Program-made: the position numbers and the translations under genes | Assembly (NCBI GenBank): GCA_044378055.1 | Contig: JBILXY010000016.1 | Span: 1 to 21,920, forward strand | Reading direction: 5' to 3' | DNA from: JBILXY01 sp044378055 | GTDB lineage: Bacteria; Patescibacteriota; JACMRA01 | DNA length: 21,920 nt | The notes under the pieces: generated by a model | What the model was told of the DNA's origin: nothing | Seen by the model: the letters and a program-made list of their open reading frames with translations, nothing else | Databases searched by the model: none | In this document: positions 1-8,451 of the stretch, in pieces | Layout of the letters: every line of letters starts with the position of its first letter | How positions within the stretch are numbered: position 1 is the first letter of the stretch

Positions 1-1155
1 GCAGCTGGGCTTACAGATACTATTATTATTGCTTCTTATTACCATAAAGAAAAAAAGGTGGTTACTTTAAATATTCCAAGAGATTTTTATGTATTTGATG
101 GTGTTGGAAGCTATAAAATTAATGCAGTAGCCGCTTTTGCAGAAGGAAGAAAAACAGCAGGGTTTAGCGAAGTTGGTGGAGAAGAATTTTTAGCTAATTT
201 CTTGGCAAAGGAGTTTGGAATACCAATTCATTACTGGGTAAGCGTAAATTTTGCAGGTTTCAAGTCTGTTATTGATCAGCTTGGTGGAATTGATGTTGAT
301 GTAGATATTCCTTTTACCGATTGTGAATATCCAACTGACAATTATTCTGGCTACATTCGCCCCTGCCCTAGTTTTAAACAAGGAACACAGAAAATGGATG
401 GAACTAAAGCTTTAATCTATTCCAGAAGCAGACATGGTGACAACGGCCAAGGGTCAGATTTTGAAAGAGGAAGGAGACAGCAGCAAATTATTCAATCGGT
501 TATTGCAACAATTAAAACCCAGAATCTAGCAATTAACGCCTCGAAGATTAATGCTTACTTGGATATTTTAGGTAAAAACATGAAAACTTCGGTAAAATTA
601 GATGAAATGTTATCTGCCTATGAAATTTTTAAAGGTATAAATATTGATGAAATAAAGAATAACTTTGTTAGAGTAACTTGGGCTACTGGAAATGGATTAC
701 TTTGTGCTAGTACAACAGAAGATGGAGCCTATATTATTTCTTATTGTGGCGGGGCAATTGCCGGAAGAAGTGGAAATTCAGCAGCTAGAAATAAGGCCAA
801 GGCATTTGTTCAGGATATTTTGGTTCAGGCTCAATCTAATCAGCTTTTTGAAGCTCCGTTGGTGGTACTTGGTAATCAGAGTAACGATACTTTGAAAGCA
901 GCTGGAGCTATGGAAAAATCTGGGTTTTTAAATCTTTACAGCAATAATAGCTGGAATAAAATTACTGCAGCTAATAGATCTAGTACTGAGATAACTGAGA
1001 TTTGTTTCAAAGATGATAAGTTAAAATCTTTGTTTGATGGCTTAGATGCAAAACCTGATTTCACATTTACAGTAAAAGATTCCTGCCCTGCTGAATGGGT
1101 ACTACCTACTTTCCAAAAAGATGCTAAAATAATTGTTTGGGTCAGTTCTAAATAG
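1..1155 (+). CDS. LytR-CpsA-Psr (LCP) family protein, 5' end outside window
   Basis: The frame is open from base 1, so the gene starts upstream; the GTG at 58 is internal. LCP proteins are membrane-anchored enzymes on the outer face that transfer undecaprenyl-linked glycopolymers to peptidoglycan. Seen, in window codons: TDTIIIASY followed by LNIPRD at 23-28, the hallmark LCP strand and Arg/Asp; VNFAGFKSVIDQLGGIDVDVD at about 83-102; ALIYSRSRH at 138-145; and DFERGRRQQQ at 154-163, the polyprenyl-phosphate-binding arginines. Codons from about 285 to the end resemble a LytR C-terminal domain, starting at APLVVLGNQS. The N-terminal membrane anchor is not visible. All LCP signatures in view look intact, so activity is likely; the natural acceptor polymer cannot be read from sequence. 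Confidence 0.9.
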   Translation, partial: AAGLTDTIIIASYYHKEKKVVTLNIPRDFYVFDGVGSYKINAVAAFAEGRKTAGFSEVGGEEFLANFLAKEFGIPIHYWVSVNFAGFKSVIDQLGGIDVDVDIPFTDCEYPTDNYSGYIRPCPSFKQGTQKMDGTKALIYSRSRHGDNGQGSDFERGRRQQQIIQSVIATIKTQNLAINASKINAYLDILGKNMKTSVKLDEMLSAYEIFKGINIDEIKNNFVRVTWATGNGLLCASTTEDGAYIISYCGGAIAGRSGNSAARNKAKAFVQDILVQAQSNQLFEAPLVVLGNQSNDTLKAAGAMEKSGFLNLYSNNSWNKITAANRSSTEITEICFKDDKLKSLFDGLDAKPDFTFTVKDSCPAEWVLPTFQKDAKIIVWVSSK

Positions 1156-1194
1156 TTTTGAATCTAGACACTTAGAGCGACACTGGCTTGAGGA

Positions 1195-1243
1195 AACTTT
1201 TGGAGAGTGGAGTATTCCACGAATAACGGATTAAAGTGCAGAA
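1195..1243. repeat. intergenic hairpin region after the LCP gene
   Basis: The spacer between the LCP gene and tRNA-Cys holds a perfect 5-bp stem, GTGGA (1207-1211) and TCCAC (1216-1220), with a GTAT loop. No U-run follows on either strand, so it is not a clear intrinsic terminator. The surrounding bases are richer in G and C than the flanks, and I see no coding signal. It may be a copy of a dispersed intergenic repeat, which one window cannot show. Confidence 0.3.
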
Positions 1244-1270
1244 AATAATTGAGTTGAAATCTATTATAAA

Positions 1271-1292
1271 AAGAAAAAAACCCTTAAAAAGG
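1271..1292 (-). terminator. possible intrinsic terminator of tRNA-Cys
   Basis: Read on the minus strand, downstream of the tRNA, a short stem CCTT/AAGG with a TTT loop (1282-1292) is followed by a T-rich run containing seven consecutive T. The stem is weak at 4-5 bp, but its position just after the tRNA 3' end and the long U-run fit a terminator. Confidence 0.5.
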
Positions 1293-1303
1293 ATCTATCA
1301 ATT

Positions 1304-1378
1304 TGGAGGCAACGGCCGGAATCGAACCGGCGTGCAAGGTTTTGCAGACCTCTGCCTAAACCATTCGGCCACGTCGCC
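1304..1378 (-). tRNA. tRNA-Cys (GCA)
   Basis: Minus strand, 75 nt including an encoded CCA (1304-1306). The acceptor stem GGCGACG pairs with CGTTGCC, with one G-U pair. The anticodon stem GAGGT/ACCTT encloses the loop CTGCAAA, giving anticodon GCA (Cys). The T arm is CCGGTTCGATTCCGG, with a normal TTCGATT loop. The discriminator base is U73, as expected for tRNA-Cys recognition. The D stem has three clear pairs. A small plus-strand reading frame across this region is an artefact of the tRNA. Confidence 0.96.
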
Positions 1379-1391
1379 AATTGACAAATTA

Positions 1392-1420
1392 AGAATCACA
1401 AAACAGGGTAATCTAGTCAA
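1392..1420 (-). promoter_or_regulatory. putative promoter of tRNA-Cys
   Basis: Minus strand: TTGACT (1420-1415), a 17-nt spacer, then GATTCT (1397-1392) preceded by TGT, an extended -10. Transcription would begin near 1385, about 7 nt before the mature tRNA 5' end. The -10 is weak (3/6), but the -35, spacing and TG motif support it. Confidence 0.5.
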
Positions 1421-1425
1421 GTGAT

Positions 1426-2004
1426 ATGCCTGGATATATAGCCAAACTTTTTAAAAACAAAGAATTTTTTTCAGTAGGACTTCTAATTTTCATAGTTTTT
1501 TCCACTTACCAAATTGCCTGGTTCAGCCTTTCATTCAAAAATAATTTTGATAAATACTCAATAATTTTGGCTTTGGGAGGACTTTTTTTCTTATTAAAAA
1601 GTTTTATTTATAATTTTAATGCTATTCAAGAAGTAACCAAGCTTGGAAAAAGTTTCCTATTAGTTTTAGATATCAGTTTTTTTGCTGCCCAAATTTGGCT
1701 GGTTTTCACAGGTATTCAATATTTAACTACTTCAGGTTATCCGGCAATTACTTTAATTTGTTTTGCCATCGCCAGCACAATATTTTACATCCAAACTTTT
1801 TCTTTACCAAAAAGACAATTAGGCAAAATTTCCTTATTTATAACTATTTTTTACTGGTTATCTGCAGCTTTACTTTATCAATCAGAATGGGTAAATTATT
1901 CCCCGCAAATTTCCATTCTTTCTTTGTATTTCTTTTCCTTAATCGTGTTAGTGTCTGAAGCTTGGCTTTTCTTTAGAAGTGCCAGAATTCATCTTGAAAA
2001 ATAA
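1426..2004 (+). CDS. multi-pass membrane protein, unknown function
   Basis: I do not recognise this 192-aa protein. It is dominated by hydrophobic stretches at roughly residues 15-35, 43-62, 74-94, 103-122, 132-150 and 160-182, consistent with about six transmembrane helices. Short Lys/Arg-rich loops (LFKNK at the N-terminus, LPKRQLGK near 127-134, RSARIHLEK at the C-terminus) suggest that both ends are cytoplasmic. No enzyme motif is visible. The ATG at 1426 is used; no Shine-Dalgarno sequence precedes it. It converges with the YibE/F gene, with 2 nt between the two stops. A TTGACA lies at 1381-1386, but no good -10 follows at normal spacing. Confidence 0.75.
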   Translation: MPGYIAKLFKNKEFFSVGLLIFIVFSTYQIAWFSLSFKNNFDKYSIILALGGLFFLLKSFIYNFNAIQEVTKLGKSFLLVLDISFFAAQIWLVFTGIQYLTTSGYPAITLICFAIASTIFYIQTFSLPKRQLGKISLFITIFYWLSAALLYQSEWVNYSPQISILSLYFFSLIVLVSEAWLFFRSARIHLEK

Positions 2005-2006
2005 AA

Positions 2007-3149
2007 TTAAGCTACTTTTTTATTGTAAATTCTAGAAAATATAAAGCTGGCCAAAGCTGCAGTAAGTGGAATAGCCAGGACCAAAGTTAAACTGGCAAGT
2101 AAAGACCGTATTATTTCTTCCAACACATCTGCCCTACTAATTAAATACCAAATGTTAGTTTGATTTTGTAAGTAAAGTGAAAGAAAAACTGGCAATGAGG
2201 CTCCAGCGAAAGCTAAAACCAGTGTGTTAATCATTGATACTAAATGTTCTTGACCGATTAAATATCCTTGTTTAAATAATTCTGGCCAACTTGCACCATT
2301 TTTGGCGATGGCAATTTCTTTAATAGCTGCAGACTGAGCCGAAGTAACATCATCTAGGGCACCAGTAACTGCCAGGAAAATTCCAATTAAAAAAAGGTTG
2401 GATAATTGAGTTGTGGTAAAACCTGAAGAAGCTAGGAACAAAGATCCATCAGAACCTAGGCCGTTCAAACGGAAAAAAGTTAAGGTAAATAAAGAGAAAA
2501 GTATGGAAACTGCAAAGCTAGCAGCCGAACTTGCAAATGAAATCCAGCTTACAATATTCCACCCATGACCAACAATTAAATTAAGGAACAAAAATACAAA
2601 ACAGGTTAAAATTCCTACAGTTAAAATATTATCTGGATTTTTTTGAAAATATGGAAGTAGAAATCCGAAAAGACCCCAAGAAGTTAAAGCCAAAGCAATA
2701 ATTGACTGTACACCTTTCCACCTTGAAACCAGTACAACCAGTACAACTAAAATTGCAGTTAGGTACAAAATTTGATCAGAAGCGTCCACTGCTATTGCTT
2801 GAAGATAGGTTTTGTCTTCCGCTAATTTAACCTTTTTAACTTGAATTTTATCACCTACTTTATAATTTACAGAAATATCCTGAACATCTTTGCTAATTGT
2901 TTTAAGCTGAACCGACTGTGTGCTTTGCTTATTCCCATCTTCTGTTAGTAAAACTTTAGCATTATCGCATTCACTGGCTGAATCTGTTAGACAACTCTCC
3001 CTTGAAATTGCAGTAATTCTGCCGATGTAAATATTATTATCAACCGCCTCGACATTGACTGGAAGAATGAAAGATATTCCCAAAAAGATTAAGCCAAGCG
3101 ACAAAAAACTGAGTAGGATTTTCCCAGATTTATAAGATATAGTTAACAT
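2007..3149 (-). CDS. YibE/F family membrane permease-like protein
   Basis: YibE/F proteins (PF07907-type) are multi-pass membrane proteins of poorly defined transport function. From the ATG at 3149 the protein has 380 aa: a signal or TM segment (residues 10-32), an extracytoplasmic beta-rich domain (about 35-125, beginning NNIYIGRITAI), then about seven TM helices. Family signatures are clear: GALDDVTSAQSAAIKEI at about 263-279 and NTLVLAFAGASLP at 308-320. A longer frame begins at a GTG at 3212, but it would overlap the divergent NicO gene and put unlikely residues before the signal segment. TTGACG (3184-3179) lies exactly 35 nt upstream of ATG 3149, though the -10 is poor. Head-to-head placement with a metal exporter suggests a role in ion handling, which is inference. 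Confidence 0.87.
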   Translation of the reverse strand: MLTISYKSGKILLSFLSLGLIFLGISFILPVNVEAVDNNIYIGRITAISRESCLTDSASECDNAKVLLTEDGNKQSTQSVQLKTISKDVQDISVNYKVGDKIQVKKVKLAEDKTYLQAIAVDASDQILYLTAILVVLVVLVSRWKGVQSIIALALTSWGLFGFLLPYFQKNPDNILTVGILTCFVFLFLNLIVGHGWNIVSWISFASSAASFAVSILFSLFTLTFFRLNGLGSDGSLFLASSGFTTTQLSNLFLIGIFLAVTGALDDVTSAQSAAIKEIAIAKNGASWPELFKQGYLIGQEHLVSMINTLVLAFAGASLPVFLSLYLQNQTNIWYLISRADVLEEIIRSLLASLTLVLAIPLTAALASFIFSRIYNKKVA

Positions 3150-3159
3150 ATATACAAAT

Positions 3160-3188
3160 TTGACCAAAAAGCAGATGCCGTCAATTTT
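3160..3188 (+). promoter_or_regulatory. putative promoter of the NicO exporter gene
   Basis: TTGACC (3160-3165), a 17-nt spacer, then AATTTT (3183-3188). The predicted start is at about 3195-3199, essentially at the start codon, giving a leaderless or nearly leaderless mRNA. The opposing YibE/F promoter (TTGACG at 3184-3179) overlaps it face to face, so the two would compete. The -10 is weak (3/6). Confidence 0.4.
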
Positions 3189-3198
3189 AGAATGATTG

Positions 3199-4839
3199 AT
3201 GTTTAGTTTCACAAGAATTCACCTGATTTTGATAGTAATTGTAAGTATTTGCTTATTACCCAATTTAGTTGTTTCGACCCACCCTTTGCCCAATGGAGTT
3301 AACCACAATACAAATTACTATTTAGACACAGGACAATTAAAGGTTAAATATGATGTTTCATTTTTCTACCCAGATTTACAACCCTTTTATAATTCATTCG
3401 ACACAGACAACAACAAAATTTTAGATGAAAGTGAAAAGCAGAATTGGATTGATAAAAGATGGAAGGGAACTTTTTATGTGCTTATAAACAACCAGGAATA
3501 CAATATTTCAGAAGTTAAAATAGACACAAATTTTGATGATATTAAAGACAGTGTATATCCAACCGTAAATTTACAAGTAAGTTTTGGTAAAATTGAAATT
3601 AAAACTGGTGATAAACTTGAATTTATTAATAAGTATAGAACTGAAAGCAAAGACCCGCAAGACTGGAATTTTTCCTTTGATACTAATTCATTTAACTTAA
3701 TTGATATTTCTTTAGTGGATCAGCAAAAAGTTACCGCACAAGCCAGTTTTACTACATCTAATCAAGAAAATAATCAAACTCAGCAAAATATTATGCAATC
3801 TAATGTTTATTCAGAAGCCAGAAATTTTTTAGACGCCGCACTTCGTAGCGATAATTACAGTATTTTAACCATGCTTACTTTACTGGTGGTAGCGGCAATA
3901 TTTGGTGTTGCCCACACCCTTACTCCTGGGCACGGTAAAGCTATTATTGGTTCCTACATGGCTGCCATTCACGGCACTTTAAAGGATGCTGTAATTATGG
4001 CCCTTTCCACTACAATTTCTCATACTGGAGTAGTAATTTCCTTAGGTTTCTTGTTTATTTGGCTTAGAAATGGGTTGAACATTCTAATACCTTTTATAAA
4101 CTTCACAATTCAAATTCCTTCTTTGAATCTTCGAAATTTTCTGCCATATTTAAACCTAATTTCAGGAATAGCTATTGTTTTACTAGGTTTATGGATTTTT
4201 AGGCAAAGAGTATTGGAATTCATCCAATTTAAAATTGAGCAGGGTGTTCAAACCAGACATCCACACAGTCACGAGGAGAATCACACCCATTCGCATAAAC
4301 ACCAGACAGAACTAGTTGAATACATAGAACACACTCATCATACAGAGAATATTCACGATAGCCATCACTCTCACGACCATGCTCACGAGGACCACGATCA
4401 TTCACACAATCACGATCACCAAGACAACCATCATCATTCACACAGCCATGATCCACATGAGTCGAGTCATGGTCACTTAGGTGAAACACATAGCCATGGA
4501 TTTGGTTCTCATAGCCACACAATACCAACTAAAAGGCTTAGTTTGAAAGAATCTATAAGCTTAGGGATTTCCACAGGGCTTTCCCCTTGTATCGATGCCA
4601 TAGCTATTCTTATTCTAGCCATCAACTTGGATAAAGCTTGGCTTGGTGTAGCAATTTTAATTTCATTTAGCTTAGGAATGGGTATTACCCTGACCACAAT
4701 TGGCTGGATTATTGGCAAAGGAATAAAATCTTCATCCAGATTTAAGTGGGCATCGGGTATTTTAGAATGGCTACCGGTAATAAGTGCTTTGCTTATAACC
4801 TTAACCGGAATTTTGCTACTAGTTCAAGTTAGAGTTTAG
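3199..4839 (+). CDS. NicO family nickel/cobalt exporter with histidine-rich loop
   Basis: Membrane protein of the NicO/RcnA-like family, which moves Ni2+ or Co2+ (PF03824-type). Positions count from the TTG at 3196; the ATG one codon later is the more likely start. A signal-like helix (8-27) is followed by an extracytoplasmic domain opening with THPLPNG, as in long NicO homologues. It contains a complete EF-hand loop, D69 to E80 (DTDNNKILDESE). The transporter core begins near 223, with the signature FGVAHTLTPGHGKAIIGSY at about 236-254 and a second one, SLGISTGLSPCIDAIAIL, after the loop. Between the halves, about residues 355-441 hold some 33 histidines with Asp, Glu and Ser, probably a cytoplasmic metal-binding loop. 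It converges with the propeller gene. Histidine-rich loops occur elsewhere in the family, but this one is long. Confidence 0.92.
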   Translation: MFSFTRIHLILIVIVSICLLPNLVVSTHPLPNGVNHNTNYYLDTGQLKVKYDVSFFYPDLQPFYNSFDTDNNKILDESEKQNWIDKRWKGTFYVLINNQEYNISEVKIDTNFDDIKDSVYPTVNLQVSFGKIEIKTGDKLEFINKYRTESKDPQDWNFSFDTNSFNLIDISLVDQQKVTAQASFTTSNQENNQTQQNIMQSNVYSEARNFLDAALRSDNYSILTMLTLLVVAAIFGVAHTLTPGHGKAIIGSYMAAIHGTLKDAVIMALSTTISHTGVVISLGFLFIWLRNGLNILIPFINFTIQIPSLNLRNFLPYLNLISGIAIVLLGLWIFRQRVLEFIQFKIEQGVQTRHPHSHEENHTHSHKHQTELVEYIEHTHHTENIHDSHHSHDHAHEDHDHSHNHDHQDNHHHSHSHDPHESSHGHLGETHSHGFGSHSHTIPTKRLSLKESISLGISTGLSPCIDAIAILILAINLDKAWLGVAILISFSLGMGITLTTIGWIIGKGIKSSSRFKWASGILEWLPVISALLITLTGILLLVQVRV

Positions 4840-4867
4840 CTATTCAATTTGAGCTTATCTATCAATC

Positions 4868-6859
4868 CTAAAACCAACGATAAGTTAATATTGGGTCTCC
4901 CCACATTTTATAATTTGATGCAATCGGAACCTCGGTCAATTCTTTTCCTGGACGAATTAGGAAGGTTTTATTCTCCTTGTTAAAATAAATTCCACCAGTA
5001 TCTGGTTCAATAAAGAATTTTGTTATTTCATTCACTCCTGTTTCGGTTCCGGCAATTCTAAAAACTTCAAATAGATTTAAATCGTAATAGAACAAACTAT
5101 ATTTATTATCACGCAAATCTAAGAAATAAAACCTGTTATTTGCCATGTCAAACTGGGCTCCGTTTTCAATTAAATAGGCGGTAGTTTCTGATACAAGTTT
5201 ATTCTGATTATTTTCAAAATTATATATACACAGTTTTTTGTTAAATCTGTACAATAGATACTTACTATCTGGGCTATATTTAATAATTGTACCCCCATCA
5301 TAACTATACTCATTTTCTTTAAGATCATACACGAATATATCTTTAGCATTACTACCATCGGTGTTTACAGATAATATCCTAGTCTGTTTTTGATCATAAC
5401 CCCATCCATCATTTTTATATAGAAGCTTGGTTATAACATAACTAATTTTATCTCCTCTAGGGCTTACAGTAATATCTCTTACTTCTTCGGCATCTGGAAA
5501 TTTAAACAATCTGTCACGAATTGATTGCTTGTTACTTCCATCAAAATTACTAATATTTACCTTGGTTTGATTGGAAACCCCTCGTTTATCTTCAATTGAA
5601 TAGGTTATAACTTTTCTGGATTTTAATGAAATTGTTTGAAATGTTCTTAAATCTTCTGCATTGGCAAATGGATTAATATTTGAAATTTTTCCGAATCCAG
5701 TTCCATCAAGTTTAACTTTATAGACTTGTTCGACATCCTGTCCTCTATTAAATTCGTCTTTACCTACCTGAATAAAGAATATCTCATTGCCGTTTTTAAT
5801 GGTTTCTCTAATTAATTCTGAAGTTTCATAAATTTTTGCTTCCTCACTTCCATCGAAATTGCTTAAGTAAATGGCATTTTTTCCATTTCTATCGGATGTG
5901 TAAACAATTTTACCTTCAGGAACCAGTTCTAACTGTTTAATATCATCATCTAAATTAAAACTTTTCGATACGAAACCTGGATTCTTAATTAAAGCTGTAT
6001 ATTTCTCACCTTTTTTCATTCTAAAACTAAAATTACCTAAATCATCAGTTTTTAAAGTTATATTACCAATTGTAACTTCAGCATTTTTAAGCGAGGCAGA
6101 ATTGGCCCAACTGGAAACTCTGTATAAATTTAAATCTCCAAGTTCCATTTTAAAAGTTCCCAAATCATTAATTCCAGGCAATAAATTAATCTGCTTTAGA
6201 ACATCTTTGTGGTCATCCGAAGTTATGCTTAAACTTGCCTCGCCAACCACAGATTTATCAAGTTTAAAACTAAAATCAGAGCTAATTGGAACTTCGGTTT
6301 TATTAATTTTTACTTTGGTTTTGCCTATTACTAAATCTTTTCCTTCCAACTTTCCAGATAAAGACGAGTAGTCTAGGGTTTTTAAGGCAAATCTCTGCCC
6401 TTCGTTTGGCCTATTTCTAAGTTCTAATTTCTGTTCAAAATAAAAATGTTGTGGGGAAGTAATACTAACTTTAGGGCTTGAAAGTGGAATGCTTGCAAAA
6501 CTAAATAAACCATCTTTATTAGAATTTGTACTTTTATCTTCAATTTTAAGCAGTGCAGATTCCACTGGTTTTCCGTTTTCATCAACCACCTGGCCGCTTA
6601 ATGAAGTATTAAGAAAATTCCTATAATTTCTAGAAATACCAAGAAAAGCCAATCCAGAAATAAGCAAAGATGATGTTAATATAATCAGGATTAGTTCAAG
6701 AGTATGTTTTTTTGCAAAAGCCTTGGTTTGGTGATAATAACCAGTTTGGGGAATATTATTTTCAACAGAATTTTGAACGAGCGCACTTTCTACATTTTCG
6801 TTTTGGTCTAAACTTGTATTTTGATTTGTATTTTTGGAAACATTTTTAGCAGCAGCCAT
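4868..6859 (-). CDS. membrane-anchored protein with carboxypeptidase-like repeats and TolB/WD40-like propeller
   Basis: 663 aa. Residues 1-50 form a hydrophilic Asn/Gln/Lys-rich cytoplasmic tail; 53-75 is one TM helix, so the rest should lie outside the membrane. Residues 86-130 (LSGQVVDENGKPVESALL) are a carboxypeptidase regulatory-like beta-sandwich, and a second copy lies at about 250-305 (LKNAEVTIGN to NPGFVSKSF). From about 312 to the end, repeated blades of the type KIVYTSDRNGKNAIYLSNFDGS, SRKVITYSIEDKRG and DKISYVITK indicate a TolB/DPP-IV-like beta-propeller. No protease Ser/Asp/His triad is visible, so a binding or structural envelope role is more likely than catalysis. It lies downstream of dnaB on the same strand, 143 nt away, with its own good promoter. 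The specific function is unknown. Confidence 0.8.
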   Translation of the reverse strand: MAAAKNVSKNTNQNTSLDQNENVESALVQNSVENNIPQTGYYHQTKAFAKKHTLELILIILTSSLLISGLAFLGISRNYRNFLNTSLSGQVVDENGKPVESALLKIEDKSTNSNKDGLFSFASIPLSSPKVSITSPQHFYFEQKLELRNRPNEGQRFALKTLDYSSLSGKLEGKDLVIGKTKVKINKTEVPISSDFSFKLDKSVVGEASLSITSDDHKDVLKQINLLPGINDLGTFKMELGDLNLYRVSSWANSASLKNAEVTIGNITLKTDDLGNFSFRMKKGEKYTALIKNPGFVSKSFNLDDDIKQLELVPEGKIVYTSDRNGKNAIYLSNFDGSEEAKIYETSELIRETIKNGNEIFFIQVGKDEFNRGQDVEQVYKVKLDGTGFGKISNINPFANAEDLRTFQTISLKSRKVITYSIEDKRGVSNQTKVNISNFDGSNKQSIRDRLFKFPDAEEVRDITVSPRGDKISYVITKLLYKNDGWGYDQKQTRILSVNTDGSNAKDIFVYDLKENEYSYDGGTIIKYSPDSKYLLYRFNKKLCIYNFENNQNKLVSETTAYLIENGAQFDMANNRFYFLDLRDNKYSLFYYDLNLFEVFRIAGTETGVNEITKFFIEPDTGGIYFNKENKTFLIRPGKELTEVPIASNYKMWGDPILTYRWF

Positions 6860-6871
6860 ATGAATACGGCA

Positions 6872-6900
6872 ATTTTAAGCCACATTTTAATTAAAGTCAA
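6872..6900 (-). promoter_or_regulatory. promoter of the propeller protein gene
   Basis: Minus strand: TTGACT (6900-6895), a 17-nt spacer, TAAAAT (6877-6872; 5/6 to consensus). The start would be near 6865, leaving a leader of about 6 nt before ATG 6859, too short for a Shine-Dalgarno sequence. Both boxes and the spacing are good. Confidence 0.65.
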
Positions 6901-6917
6901 AGCAAATATTAGTTATA

Positions 6918-6962
6918 TTGAGATGACAACAATACAATCGTAGGGATGACTCCAAGTCTCAA
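6918..6962. repeat. intergenic inverted repeat between dnaB and propeller gene
   Basis: TTGAGA (6918-6923) pairs with TCTCAA (6957-6962), with an alternative inner GACT/AGTC hairpin at 6948-6958. Seven A follow on the plus strand, so on the minus strand the T-run comes before, not after, the stem; it is therefore not a normal terminator for dnaB. It may be a decayed dispersed repeat. Confidence 0.3.
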
Positions 6963-7002
6963 AAAAATAGCAGGCTTGAATTGATGTATCAGTTACTTAT
7001 CT

Positions 7003-8388
7003 CTACTCATTCACCCTACCGCTGGTTCTGCCGCCTGATAGATTATCAAAGGTGGCTAGTTTGTGTACCCAAGCAAGTTCCACCGTACCTGTTTCGCCAT
7101 TTCTATGTTTGGCTATTAAAATTTCAGCAATTCCTTTCTTTTTGGACTCCTTATTGTACATTTCGTCTCTGTGAATGAACATAACAACATCGGCATCTTG
7201 TTCAATAGATCCAGATTCACGAAGATCTGAAAGCATAGGCCTTTTGTCTTCCCTACCCTCCACGCTACGGGAAAGTTGAGATAGTGCCACAATTGGTATT
7301 TCAAGTTCTTTAGCCAGCATTTTTAAACCACGGGAAATATCAGAAACCTCTTGTACTCTGTTTCCATTATAAAACTTATCGCCTTTTCCGCTCATTAATT
7401 GGAGGTAATCGATAATGATTAAACCAACATTATGGCGTGATTTTAGTCTTCGCGCCTTAGTTCTTAATTCTAAAATATTTAAACTTCCAGAATCATCAAT
7501 CCAAATTGGGGCTTGGTCTAATTGCCCAATAGCCGAACCTAATCGAGTGAATTCGTTATCTGCTGGGTCGTCGGATAAATGTCCTGTTCTAATTTTATTT
7601 AAATTAATTCCAGAAACAGAAGCAATAAACTTATCGCACAACTGATCCCTACTCATTTCCAAACTGAAAAAGGCAACCCCAACTTTTTGCATTAAAGCAA
7701 TTCTTTTCACCACTTCCAAAGCCAAAGATGTTTTTCCCATGGAAGGTCTAGCCGCCAAAATAATTAAATCCGAGGCATGCAGGCCGCCTAAAATTCCGTC
7801 TAGATCGGTGAAGCCACAAGGTACACCACGAAAATCTACTTTGTTATTATATAAGTGGCTTATTCTTTCAAAACTTTCAACCAAAACCTCGTTGATTGGT
7901 ACAAAATTTTTATCCACATTTGTTAAGGAAACTTCGTACAATTGGCGCTGGGCCTGATCTAAAATTTCATCGGCTTTATCATTTTCATTAGATGCTTCCA
8001 GTTTTAATCTATCGCCAACTTGAATAATAGATCTTAGAACAAACTTTTCCTTAAGAATTTTGGCAGTTTCAATTGGGGTTGAAGATAATGAAGATTTGGA
8101 AATAAGTTCAAGCAGATAATCTTTACTTACATTTTCGTTTTTTCCTTTTAAAGCATCTAGAACAAATAAAATATCTATCGGTCTTTGGTTCTGCCACAAT
8201 TCTAGAAACAACCTGTAAAGCACCATATTTACAGAATCAAGGAAAAATTCTGGCTTTAACAAATCAGCCACTTCGTCTAAAATTTTAGAATTAAGCAAAA
8301 TTGAACCCAAAATAGATTGTTCAGCATCTAAATCTCTTGGAATTACACCTAATTTATTTTCTTTTTCTCTTGTAGCTATTTGATTCAT
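7003..8388 (-). CDS. dnaB: replicative DNA helicase DnaB
   Basis: Hexameric 5'-3' helicase that unwinds DNA at the replication fork and loads primase. 461 aa, the normal family length. The N-terminal domain starts at VIPRDLDAEQSILGSIL (15-31). The RecA-like C-terminal domain contains Walker A AARPSMGKTS (212-221), FSLEMS (241-246), Walker B GLIIIDYLQLM (322-332), ALSQLSRSVEGRE (368-380) and the terminal IAKHRNGETG (425-434). All catalytic signatures are present and no intein is seen. ATG 8388 has no Shine-Dalgarno sequence. A TTGACA (8423-8418) starts exactly 35 nt upstream, suggesting a leaderless mRNA, although the -10 region is weak. It is divergent from the alpha/beta hydrolase, with a 63-nt spacer. 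Confidence 0.97.
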   Translation of the reverse strand: MNQIATREKENKLGVIPRDLDAEQSILGSILLNSKILDEVADLLKPEFFLDSVNMVLYRLFLELWQNQRPIDILFVLDALKGKNENVSKDYLLELISKSSLSSTPIETAKILKEKFVLRSIIQVGDRLKLEASNENDKADEILDQAQRQLYEVSLTNVDKNFVPINEVLVESFERISHLYNNKVDFRGVPCGFTDLDGILGGLHASDLIILAARPSMGKTSLALEVVKRIALMQKVGVAFFSLEMSRDQLCDKFIASVSGINLNKIRTGHLSDDPADNEFTRLGSAIGQLDQAPIWIDDSGSLNILELRTKARRLKSRHNVGLIIIDYLQLMSGKGDKFYNGNRVQEVSDISRGLKMLAKELEIPIVALSQLSRSVEGREDKRPMLSDLRESGSIEQDADVVMFIHRDEMYNKESKKKGIAEILIAKHRNGETGTVELAWVHKLATFDNLSGGRTSGRVNE

Positions 8389-8394
8389 ACTTAA

Positions 8395-8444
8395 TTTTTG
8401 TCTTTAAAATAAAGTCTTGTCAAAATAAATTTTCAAACTAAACT
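8395..8444. promoter_or_regulatory. divergent promoter region, dnaB and hydrolase share a -35 heptamer
   Basis: TTGTCAA at 8417-8423 reads as TTGACA on the minus strand (8423-8418, for dnaB) and TTGTCA on the plus strand (8417-8422, for the hydrolase). Plus strand: a 16-nt spacer then TAAACT (8439-8444; 4/6), with a start near 8452, exactly the GTG start codon. Minus strand: a 17-nt spacer then CAAAAA (8400-8395), with a start near 8388, the dnaB ATG. The two promoters cannot be occupied at the same time. Confidence 0.5.
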
Positions 8445-8451
8445 TCTAAAA

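Noticed and set aside
1236..1424. Plus-strand 62-aa frame
   Set aside because: It lies across tRNA-Cys on the opposite strand; the apparent peptide is an artefact of tRNA sequence.
3150..3212. GTG start at 3212 for the YibE/F gene
   Set aside because: It would overlap the NicO start and promoters and add 21 residues before the signal segment; ATG 3149 fits better.
4258..4520. Repeated CAT/CAC triplets resembling a DNA repeat array
   Set aside because: They are histidine codons of the exporter loop; spacing is irregular and there are no CRISPR-like repeats.
4229..4528. Minus-strand 99-aa frame rich in Asp/His/Val
   Set aside because: It is the antisense of the histidine-rich loop of the NicO gene, where CAY codons produce an open frame.
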